Both the position numbers and the translations under genes were made by a program. This document shows, one piece after another, positions 21,960 through 33,200 of a DNA stretch of 64,000 nt. The notes under the pieces are model-generated. The model ran no database searches. It was given only the letters and a program-made list of their open reading frames with translations, and had not been told where the DNA came from. The stretch is from Yponomeuta sedellus. Lineage: Eukaryota > Arthropoda > Insecta > Lepidoptera > Yponomeutidae. Where the stretch lies: assembly GCA_934045075.1 (NCBI GenBank), contig OW203721.1:22640181-22704180 (forward strand), written 5' to 3'. Position 1 is the stretch's first letter; each line of letters begins with the position of its first letter.

Positions 21960-23430
21960 AGTGACACCTTAAAGACCAAAGTCCAGTTTCAACACGTTAC
22001 AGTCGTTCAAAGTCAAAGATTGGTCGTCCTTACACTTCTGCCACTGCGGAGAGCAGTTTAAACTAATTATGTACAAGAAAAACTTTTTTTTATTCATAAT
22101 AAGTTTAAATTTTATAATTTAAGGTTTAAACTATACAACGTAATAATAATTTTAAAGAGGTGTAAATAACAAACTCTATAGTATAATAAAATCATATATA
22201 TGTATATATACGTAGGTATGTCAAAGTATAAAACATATAACATAACCGGCAAATTAAAATAATGTTTTTTTTTTTGTTTAACTTTAGCACTACACTAACC
22301 CATAATTAATATGAATGATATGAAAGAAAGATGAGATGAGTGTAGTAAACACATTCTGAGCAATCCAGGCGCGGAACAAAGTACACACGAGAGGAGCACT
22401 TTCTTCAATTTCAGTTTACGATAATCAGGCAAAAATCCCTTCTAATCAAAACTCTGTAATGCGCCTGAAACGCTCTGCATATCTTAGAAACTGTAAAATT
22501 ATACAATGCGAGATTGTAACTAACCCTTACACAAGAAGGTGCCTATCGGAAAGCCCAATCTTGTGTTTTCAGTTCCTTCATGGGCCGCCTGTTAAATGGA
22601 AGTACAATTCATTGTTTACTATCACAATTCTTTGTACATTGCAAAGTCGATTAACCCACACATTAGCTAGCAGGAAGACTGCTTTGCAATGCACAACAAA
22701 TATCAAAAGCAATAATAAACTACGAATGGTAGTTTTATCAAACGCAGCCCAGCTGTTCAAGCAGAAAATACGAATTGAAACAAGAATACTCAATTCGATT
22801 GGGCGTTGAACGAAAGGTAAAATTGTATAACCTCCCCGAAACTGACTGCGATCTCATAACAATAACGATGTCATTATTAGATGCCACCACTGATTTAATG
22901 ACGCATATATGAGCTTAGAATTAAATCTTACAAGTAACATTTAGCCAGCGCGGTTCTTACATACTCTTCAGAGGTAGAACAGAGCCTCTAGTCGTTATGT
23001 AACCTTAACAGGAATAACCAGTTAAGTTTAACTAAGCAGCTGGCGCGGTGCAGTCTCCTTTGCGCTAGACGCCTCTACCATTCGTACGGGTTATACAAAA
23101 TACCATTCGAATTAATGCAGCAGTGGTGCCAGAATAGTGGCAAATAATTATGCGCGGTTTTATTGAAAAACTACGCGTTCAGTAGATTCTAAGCCCACAT
23201 TTAACATCAGTACTGTGGTAAATATCACAAGTACGCCAAAACCATGTGTTTTAGCCTCCGTTCCACCTCCTTACCATCAGTGATACGATCCATAATTTTG
23301 TCGTAAATATGCAATCGTGGGCCGTTATCGTAAGCAAGGGGCCACTGCGGCGGGCTGTGTTGAAAAAAATAGACTAGAGATTTCTTTTCTTAGTTTTACA
23401 GCTGTTAGAAATAACCAGCTACAATTTGTT
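21960..23430. other. Non-coding stretch downstream of the USP gene
   Basis: No gene recognised. Overlapping frames at 22459-22809 on both strands lack motifs and are not supported. Confidence 0.3.
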
Positions 23431-23469
23431 TAGTGTTTTGTCTGATGGATGATTCACAGGCTGGTGTCG

Positions 23470-23565
23470 AATTCTCGAATTGAATGTCATCCAAAATGAT
23501 CATATTTTAACTTCAATTACACATGGCCCTTTTGGATGATATTCAATTTAAAATCTCTGTCGAGA
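23470..23565. repeat. Small inverted repeat
   Basis: ATTGAATGTCATCCAAAA (about 23480) and TTTTGGATGATATTCAAT (about 23530) form a hairpin with one mismatch, in the presumed 3' flank of the USP gene. Confidence 0.5.
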
Positions 23566-23865
23566 GCTTATTTATATATATTTAAACAGACACATAACAC
23601 AAATCGACACACCTTAACGTGAACCAGAATCACCTTAAGGTATCGCCTGAACTGTATAATTTTGGCATAACGTGACAACTAAGCACTGGTACACCCATTA
23701 TAATAGTCAGTGCATCTGCTGGCACGCTGAAATCATACAATGCCAGTGCCCCGTTTAGAAGCCTGCAGCCCGTTTGTCGGTCCGTCGGGAAGTTTACAAC
23801 GAGTCGATATATTCCAGTGTCTCCTCATCGACGCCGAGGAGCGCGGTCTCCGACCGCAGCCCCCG

Positions 23866-24277
23866 TCATGGACGGTGCATGCGCATCTTGCGGACCGACT
23901 CGACGAAATGCTTGTTGTGCACCATCACTAGATCCTGGAGTTCGACCGAGAGCTCGTGTAAAGGCGGCACGGTGCCTTCGTCTACGTCGCCCCGCCTATA
24001 GAACAAAATGTATGGCGTGCAGCTGTTCGTGAGCGTGTTTATATCGGCCTCCTTGCTGGCTGAGACCACGTCGTCATTGTACATGTACCACTGGTCGTTG
24101 TCTTTGGCCAGGGTGTAGTAGTGGCCGGAGTCGAGGGTGGTGCCGCTGTGTATGACTGTCGCGTACAGCTGGTAAGAGGAATGCTCGGCCTGGGAGCGCA
24201 CTGTGGGCAGAGTCACCGTCTGGTTGTAGATCATCGTGTGCATTAGCTTGGTCTGCACTTGCAGCTTCGGCTCGAAC
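23866..24277 (-). CDS. USP35/38 exon l: His box and C-terminus
   Basis: Follows the acceptor TCTCCCGCAG. Encodes FEPKLQVQTKLMHTMI, SSYQLYATVIHSG, the catalytic histidine in SGHYYTLAK, WYMYNDDVV, and TPYILFYRR near the end of the catalytic domain, then about 35 more residues to TGA. It joins exon k in phase 2. Confidence 0.88.
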
Positions 24278-27200
24278 CTGCGGGAGACGGCTGTTGAGTG
24301 GCGGGCGGATGGACGATGACTATGGTGCCGCGTTTGCTTAATAAAAGCTAGTCTAGACTTGTCAACATTACCACAACGGCTGAGTTTGAGGGCATTTGTT
24401 GTACTGGGTAGCTGAACAGACTAAGTTTGGAGTTTTCTGTACATTTTTTTCCAAAATCATTTAAATTTTGAGATGGACAGCTAGTTTTACTTGTAACGTT
24501 CAAGAAGTAACCATTTCTATGTAATTTTCCAGTTTTTCGTTTTCCAATTTCTAATCACCCCATTTCAAGGTCCTAAACTTTCATAGCATGATACGCCCCA
24601 GTCGCTACAGCGTCATTGGAAACTACGTACCGGACCCGTCGTTCGGATTGGGTTGTCACTCACCGGAAGTTTTTCAGGACCAATATTAGGTACTTAGGCG
24701 GTGCCTCGATCAGTACGCTTCTTTCAGCGTCTTTCAGCGCTCGACAGTCGGGGCAGCGGTACTTGTTCTCCCCGCTGAGACGCTCTTTGCTGCAGTAGAA
24801 CTCGAGGAGGCTCTGGACGCTATGCTGGCGGCCCGGCTCTGGTTTCTCCGGGAACGCCAGCTGCGGATGAGTTTCAGTTCTCACTTTACTATTAATACTT
24901 CATTTAGCGAATAATAATGTACAAAAAAAAAATTTCAAAGGAAATTTCTATTTCACGATTTTCACATAATTTTAATATTTTAAGTAATTGACATGCATTT
25001 AATGATTATTTTCTCATAACAAGGATTTGTTAGCCTTATAAGAGACGAATTATCTATCTTACTCATCTTTAACAAACAAAGTTCTTTAACTATATCTTTA
25101 CTTTGACATCCAAAGAAACAGAATATAAATTCTTTACGTGGAAACAATTGATTTGATTTGGATAATCTCTGCCCCAAAGAGGCTGTCATCAAAGAGGTCT
25201 AATAGCTGCCAACAAACCTGCAGGTCGCGGAACACATCCCGCGAGAGCGACGACAGCCGACACTCGGAGCACTCAACGCGGGTGAGCAGGACACCGCCGA
25301 AAAGGCTGTCGACGAAGGAACTCTGGCGGATCGCTTGGGCCGCCGCGGTCGCCGGCTCCGGGGCCGCGCTGCGTGAACGCTCGGTGCGGGCACGCTTCGC
25401 CCCCGGCAGGTGGGCGTCGTGCTCGGGCGAGGGCCGCTTGCTCGTCGAGCCCGCGCTCGCTGCGAAAACGGACGTGCACAATAAGAGCCTGCCTGCCTTC
25501 GCGGTGCTAACTAGCGCTGCTAGCCGATTAGCTAAAGCTCCAACACCAGAGCTTTTCATTCGCATGGTAACCCTGAAAAATTACCGTGGCACTCGTAGAT
25601 TACAATAGAGATTCTCTATGCAAAGCACGCTTAAAAAGCATGAAAATAAACCAAATGTAAATCTCGCTTTAGTCCGGTGGAGTCTTGATTATGTAACTTT
25701 TCACGTACACATCAGTGTGCGAAAGCGGAATGTTTACTTAGCTCTGGCGTAATAACTAACGCACATACAAGCGGTGGTGGCAGCGGAGCGATAGCACGCC
25801 GGCTTCTCAATCGGAAGGTTCGAATCTCGGCATGTACCGATGACTGTGTTTTCTAAGTTATGGACATTTGTGAAGTTATAAGTGGGAATACCACTGGCTA
25901 ACGTCGAAGGAAAACATCGTAGGAGAGGAGAGGAGAGGCGAGGAGGGAAGGGGAGGGGAGGGGAGGGGAGGGGAGGGGAGGGGAGGGGAGGGGAGGGGAG
26001 GGGAGGGGAGGGGAGGGGAGGAGAGGAGAGGAGAGGAGAGGAGAGGAGAGGAGAGGAGAGGAGAGGAGAGGAGAGGAGAGGAGAGGAGAGGAGAGGAGAG
26101 GAGAGGAGAGGAGAGGAGATGAGAGGAGATGAGAGGAGAGGAGAGGAGAGGAGAGGAGAGGAGAGGAGAGGAGAGGAGAGGAGAGGAGAGGAGAGGAGAG
26201 GAGAGGAGAGGAGAGGAGAGGAGAGGAGAGGAGAGGAGAGGAGATGAGAGGAGAGGAGAGGAGAGGAGAGGAGAGGAGAGGAGAGGAGAGGAGAGGAGAG
26301 GAGAGGAGAGGAGAGGAGAGGAGAGGAGAGGAGAGGAGAGGAGAGGAGAGGAGAGGAGAGGAGAGGAGAGGAGAGGAGAGGAGAGGAGAGGAGAGAGGAG
26401 AGGAGGAGAGGAGAGGAGAGGAGAGGAGAGGAGAGGAGAGGAGAGGAGAGGAGAGGAGAGAGGAGAGGAGAGGAGAGGAGAGGAGAGGAGAGGAGAGGAG
26501 AGGAGAGGAGAGGAGAGGAGAGGAGAGGAGAGGAGAGGAGAGGAGAGGAGGAGGAGAGGAGAGGAGAGGAGAGGAGAGGAGAGGAGAGGAGAGGAGAGGA
26601 GAGGAGAGGAGAGGAGAGGAGAGGAGAGGAGAGGAGAGGAGAGGAGAGGAGAGGAGAGGAGAGGAGAGGAGAGGAGAGAGGAGAGGAGAGGAGAGGAGAG
26701 GAGAGGAGAGGAGAGGAGAGGAGAGGAGAGGAGAGGAGAGGAGAGGAGAGGAGAGGAGAGGAGAGGAGAGGAGAGGAGAGGAGAGGAGAGGAGAGGAGAG
26801 GAGAGGAGAGGAGAGGAGAGGAGAGGAGAGGAGAGGAGAGGAGAGGAGAGGAGAGGAGAGGAGAGGAGAAAGTACCAATGACTTCGTTTTCTAAGTTATG
26901 GACATTTGTGACAAGGAAAGGGAAGGGCCTAAAAGCCTAGTACGAACCGCTGCTGCTGCTGCCAGGTCGCGGTGACACGGACCGGCGATTGGCACCTGGG
27001 TCGTTGTTGTTGCTGATCTCTGAGTCGTTGCTGTAAAAGACAACGTCGGGTCGCGTTTTAATAATGTGTTTCCATGGAATCGGAGGCGGCCGGGAGTCGT
27101 ACCGTTATTGCATGGTGCAAGTCACTTATGATTCAACAGTCAAGAGAAATTTAAAAATATGAATTAAAAAACAGAGCTTTTTTTTCGTGACCATTCCTCA

Positions 27201-30200
27201 TAAATTTCCGATAAATAGGTTAAATATCGAAGCGCTCGTGGCCTACTGAAACCAAGTGATTGGAATCAATTAACTTTTTTGGTTTGCTTAATTGGCTTAA
27301 GCAGCAACAGGCGCGTTCAATAGTGGATGGGTGAACATCCCGTAACTACCGCTAGCGCTACACCGGGCGCTTCCGTGCTTTGCAAAGCACGTTAAGTCGT
27401 TGGTGCTGACTGTCATGTAATGGCAGTCGTTAAGCCTGTCAGAGCCCTTATGAGCGGGTTGATACGATCTGACAGTAGGGCCTGCCACTGTCTTACAATC
27501 CTCCGCCAACCCGGACTTGGCCTCCGTGGTGGAGCATGGCCTAACCTTTCTGCGATGCAGTTACCTGTTCTTCAGCAGCGAGAACACACAATGGGTTGAT
27601 ATCTTAGGTTAAATATCACCTAGAAATGTGACCCAGGTGGGAGGGTGGGTACTGACATAGCCGGAAGGATGGCGCGAAGACGCACGGTGTCGGGCGGCGG
27701 GCGTGCGTAGTCGTGCGCGCTGTCTGGCAAACCCTCGTGGTTCATCAGCAACTCCAACAGATACCTGGAACAACAGCCTAGTTAGTTGCGCTCGCTGCGA
27801 TGATAAATGAAATTTCGAGATCATCCCTGACAGCTACCAAGAATTGCTGTAGATGTTTCAAAGGATATTATCCAAAATAATTTGTTCTTAACTCACTACC
27901 AGACTAAGATAGTAGCATTGAATTTGAAGTAAGGATAGAAGATCATTCAATAGCTTTTTTCGGATCCTGGCGCTGACGTCGCTTGTCGGTAAAATTTGTG
28001 ACTAACTTATTACATTTTCTGTATAATAACGAAATTGAACCACATTTCCCTAATAGTTTATTTTTTTATAAATTAATATTAAAAAATCCAATGATTTAAT
28101 CAATAAGTTATTAAGATCGAGATAACTTAATTATTTTAATCAATCTTTCGTAACCCAGTCAGCTACCGTACTTTATAATGAGTTGCTTGTGCCCAATCTC
28201 ACTAGTCTATGCTACTCCACGTTAGATGGCGCTAATAGAAATAATTGGGCCACACAGAAGGGACTGGGGCGCGCGCAGACATCACTGATTAAACCGTTCG
28301 CAGATAGTAAATGTCACGGATATCCGTGGTAAATGTATAGAAATTTTCGAAAACGATACACGAAAATATACCTCATGGATGGTTCACAGATATTTCACAT
28401 TTTGCAAAATAGGTGGAGGAAATTTTTTTTTTTAAGGTTTCTAGTACAAGATCGATTAAGCTATGTTGGTACATCTTTTAATTTTTATGTGATTTATTGA
28501 CAAATAAGTTGCTTAAAACTTTACTAAAAACGGTACCGATTATTATGGCAGCTTCCTATAAGAACTCGTGGTCGCAGTTTGTACCCCCTAGTTTTTGAAT
28601 TCGCAACTTGCTGTTGAGGAACAGTCGACAGCATATCACCTTTACATTTTATAATGTCTTGGAATAATTAACTACATAAACAATAATTAACTATAGCCCT
28701 TTAAGTATAACTTCCAACTAAAACATAGATTTTAGGGTTCCGTACCAGAGGGTAAAAACGGGACCCAATTGCTAAGATGGTATGTCCGTCTGTCCCCAAG
28801 CTGAACGTAAACTCTCATGAACCGTGTAGCTACAGTTGATATTTTTATAGATGATGTACATATTTATTTAATGAAAGTCATTTCCATTTGAACCGACTTC
28901 AAAAGAGGTTATCACATCGACGCGTATGTTAATTATTTTTCACTATGTTTTCGCATTATCTTCGTCAAATCTTAACCTATTTCGATATTTTTTTTTGTTC
29001 TACTAGGTATAGCGTCCCATTGGTCCCATTTTAATTTGGTGAAGATGTCATGAAGACTTTGAGAGATGGAGAAAAGAACTTTTCAATGGACAGCAGCAAA
29101 TAAGGCCTAATGAGGCCCATTCATAAATAATATGCATATGTTTCATAAAATATAATATAAAAGCTGTCCCAGGGTAATTTGGTGATGTTCTGATGAAGAC
29201 TTTCAGAGATGGGAATTTAGAACTTCAAATTTAAGTAAAAAAAATCACTTTGTTCATCAAATACTTTCATTAAGTAGCACATTATCTGGTGGACATTGTT
29301 ACGAAGTTCATCAGCTCAAATGTAGTTCTTGAGAGGTTTTAAGTTTCTAATCTAGATAAAAATATGCCGTTTTCAGTTAACCAGAATTTAAGTCAAAATA
29401 TACAATTTTACTGTCGTGGTTATTAGTTCCTTAGTCAAAAATATACTATAGGCATGCGTAGTTATAAAAGTCACAATATCTATTTAGTTTCATACGAGTT
29501 TCACAAGTCAGTCAGTGATTAAAACGGTATAAAACGAAAATATGTTTACGCAGAGGACAAATACAGCGCTGGTGCACAAAAGTGTATTTTGCATGGGCCC
29601 TGTAATTTATAATAAGCTGTCTAGTGCATTAAGAGAACTGGACTTAGGCTTGTTCAAGCACAAATAAAAAAATATATTATTTAAAAACTGCTATCATACA
29701 ATAATCGAATTTCTGACTGATAATTATATTGATTAAAATAAGTATAACAATGATATACTGTTTGATATTATCCCCGTGACCTCTCTTGTTTGACATTTTT
29801 ACTTATTATCGCATGGAATGTTATTTTTTTTATGTTCTTGACATTTTAAATTCTTGATGTTAATATAATAGGTCAATCAAATTAAAAAAAATCCAGGAAT
29901 TAATTTCCAGAAAGCTGGATATCATTTTATACCATCATTTGATCTTAAATGCGTGTAATGCGAATTCGCACGGTCCCAGGAGGTGAGCTCAACTTTTGGG
30001 GGCCAAAAAACCGCGAACTTATCACACTTTCTTTCAGTTTTGTGCTTCTAGCTCGGAAACGGTACTTTGGACTGGAATCTTCGTTATTGCAATATTAAAG
30101 AGAGTTAAATTTTGCGTTGTATGATTGTCTTCTTCTTCAGGCTATATTATGGAGTCCACTGCTGGACATAGCCCTCCCCTAGTGATGACCAGAGCGGCCT

Positions 30201-33200
30201 GTCTTATACCATCATTGGGGGTTAATGCCCATAATCCCCACGCTGGGCATGCGGGTTGAGGATCGCAGATTGGTGGCATTGTACTGCAGGGGGCGCTGCT
30301 GCCCACCCCCCAGTTTGTGTCCCTTAGTCACCTTTTACGACACCCGCGGGAAGAATTTGGGTTGGTGCTATTCTTTAAGCCGAAACCACACAGCATGATT
30401 GTCTAAAACTTTAAATTCGATTTATTGGTATAGCCGAAATCAAAAGTTGTGAACCGGAACTTATTTACGTGCAAATTTACATTTTGCGAATTTTCAAGAC
30501 CATATTTCTTTGAAACTGATACTCTTACTTCTATTGAAATACCCATAAGACAAACATTGTAGAGAATAAAATTTCACATTATACCTAAAAACTATTTTTA
30601 TTTAATCTTTTCAGAGCACTCTCCACCAGCCTCTATACCACGTATCATGCGTCTGAACCAATTTTCAAAACATTTATTCCAGTCCTCCGCAGACACCTCT
30701 TCCACGGCCTTCTCAAACGCTGCTAGCGCGTCTTCCGGCGATGAAAACTGTATCCCTTTGAGCAGATTTTTTATTTTAGGCAGTAAAAAGAAGTCACACG
30801 GAACCTAATCAGGACTGTAAGGAGGGTCTCCTAAGACTCTGATCTGTGTGGAGTCCAGGAAGTCCCTCGTTTTGATCGCAGTGTGCGCGGGCGCGTTGTC
30901 GTGGTGAAGAAAAACCCCGCGGAGCCCGTTGTTCAATCGCTTGTTGCTCAATTCAGAAAAAAACTTCTGGCAGGCATTTTGTGTTATACCATTCAGCGTT
31001 TAATGACTTTGTTTAATTTCAAAGTTACGTACATTTGAGAATTTGTAGTTGCAATACCACTCGCTAACTGTGAAGGAAAACATCGTGAGGAAACCCGCGG
31101 CCTGGTTGGCTCCGCACGTATTGACTAGTCTTTCCTGTGGGCTAGGCCGACTAAGCTGTCAGGATGGTATAGGTGCTGGGCAAGCCTACACCATCTATAA
31201 AACCATGTCCCAGGCACTACAGCGTCGGAGTGGGCCCTTCACCCATCTAGTGTGAGTGAAGATACCACTGGACGCTGTATAAATCATCTCATTAAGTAGA
31301 TGCAAAAAGGCCAATATTATTATTATTCAGCGTTGATGCTGCTTTGGTCTCAAAGTGGAATTGAAGTTAGGTACCCCGTCAAAGTGAAGAAACTATAAAA
31401 AAAATCCTGCGCTCCTCGATCGCTTCACTTTCGTAGGCGTTGGTTCATTTTGAAACAACCAAACTGTCGACTGATGCTTTGTTTCTGGATCATATTGAGA
31501 AATCCAGGATTCGTCACCTGTCACAGTGTCGTAAACGCGCCGTGACGAGCCAGCATCAAATTTTTGTAACAAATCACGGCACCAATCCACACGGGCCTGC
31601 TTCTGAGCTTCGGTGAGGTTGTGCGGCACCCAGCGGAAAATTATTCTCCTTACGGGAAGGTGCTTGTGCAAAATCTTGTGAACACTTCCTGAACCAATCT
31701 GCAGTGTATGCTGAATCTTTTCGTACTTAATTCGTCTGTTTTCTTGAATTATTTTTTTTACTGCCAGCAAACTTTCTTCGGTGACAGCCGTGATAGGACG
31801 ACCACTCCTTTGTTCATTCCCTCAAAGTAAGATGACCGCGTTTGAACTCGCTATACCAGCGGTAGATGGTTGTTTTTGAAGGTCCTTCATTCATAAAAGC
31901 AATTCGAAGTCGATCACATGACTCATCAGGTCTTAAGCCACTTTTGAAATAGTATAAAATCATAGCACGAAAATGTTCTGAATCATAGTAACTATTATCT
32001 AATCTGTGTCTGAATGCCGATCCATTTTGGCTCTCAAAAAATGCGGAGGGAAATTTGAAAATAGAACAGTAGTATTTTTACTTTTAAATAAATGACGTTT
32101 TCATAACAACTACTAGTGGCCAATGTCTTATACATAAAAACTATTTTTCAAAACTTTCTGAGTGGCCTGGTATAGACAACTCAACTTTCAAATTCAGTTA
32201 TTATCTAAGACTATATTTGCATGAATTCAAAATTATACTTTTTTCATTTTGCGGATTTTCCGTTAGTATGAGGTGTGAAGTCTACATTTAAGGCAATTTG
32301 AGGGTAAGGAACATTTCAATGCAACATTTTAAGGACGCGGTCAGAAAACTAGAGATTCGAAGTAGGTATTGTGAATGAAAAACAATTTTACGCAAGTGAT
32401 CTTTAATTAGTACCTTAGGAAGCAATAGAAACATTAAAAATGAATGTGATATTGATAAAATATATAGATATGCAGCACAGCATTCAAGTTCCCATTTTCT
32501 TAGTTGTTGAAATTACCCGATTCACAACTTTTGATTTCAGATATACCACTAAGCCTAATTACTTGTTAATTTCTATATTACTTGTTACTATAAATTCTTC
32601 TTAGTCTGTACCTACGCTCTACTGAGCAGTCGTGGTCTTCAAAAAGAGGCTTCATTATAGGCTAATGTTGCGTGTCTCACGATGTCTCGCCGACGTTTAC
32701 AATATTTACAGAATATTTCGTTGTATTCACTTCAAAAATAAATAATTTAATTAATAATAGTACCTACGGAACCCTTCGTGCGCAAGTCAGACTCGGACTT
32801 GGCCAGTTGATTTTTTTACTTACTATGCTTGCTTGCTAGATAACGATTTGGTACCTAATCCATAATTATACAAATTAGACATATTCATGCCTGCTCACAC
32901 ACTTGGTTCATTCATCGCATGGGTGCTATAAAACTATTATAACGAAGAACTAATTATTTTAGATCTTCTACAAATGTAGTTTGTTGTAGATTCAACACTA
33001 GTAATTTGTATCTTTTTACATTTACATCAGCTCTTCTAAATAGGTAGATCAGATTTCTGTTGGTAGAAAGTTAAAACAAACGCAATCATTTTTCGTCCAA
33101 CGAACGATTGCGCTCGGGGTGCCAGGCGACGTTGCCAAGTAGTGCGGGGTGAGTACCTAGGCGACGCGTCGTTGCCAAGTTGCCCTAGCAACATCTCTGC

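Noticed and set aside
22459..22809. A 116-residue frame and an overlapping opposite-strand frame
   Set aside because: No motif, no splice context, composition like the surrounding non-coding DNA.
24980..25192. A 70-residue minus-strand frame next to USP exon j
   Set aside because: It is read-through of the intron after the exon j donor.
25882..26894. Open frames of 121-326 residues on both strands (Arg-Gly-Glu-Glu or Ser-Pro-Leu-Leu repeats)
   Set aside because: They come from a 5-bp microsatellite lacking stop codons in most frames; there is no gene context.
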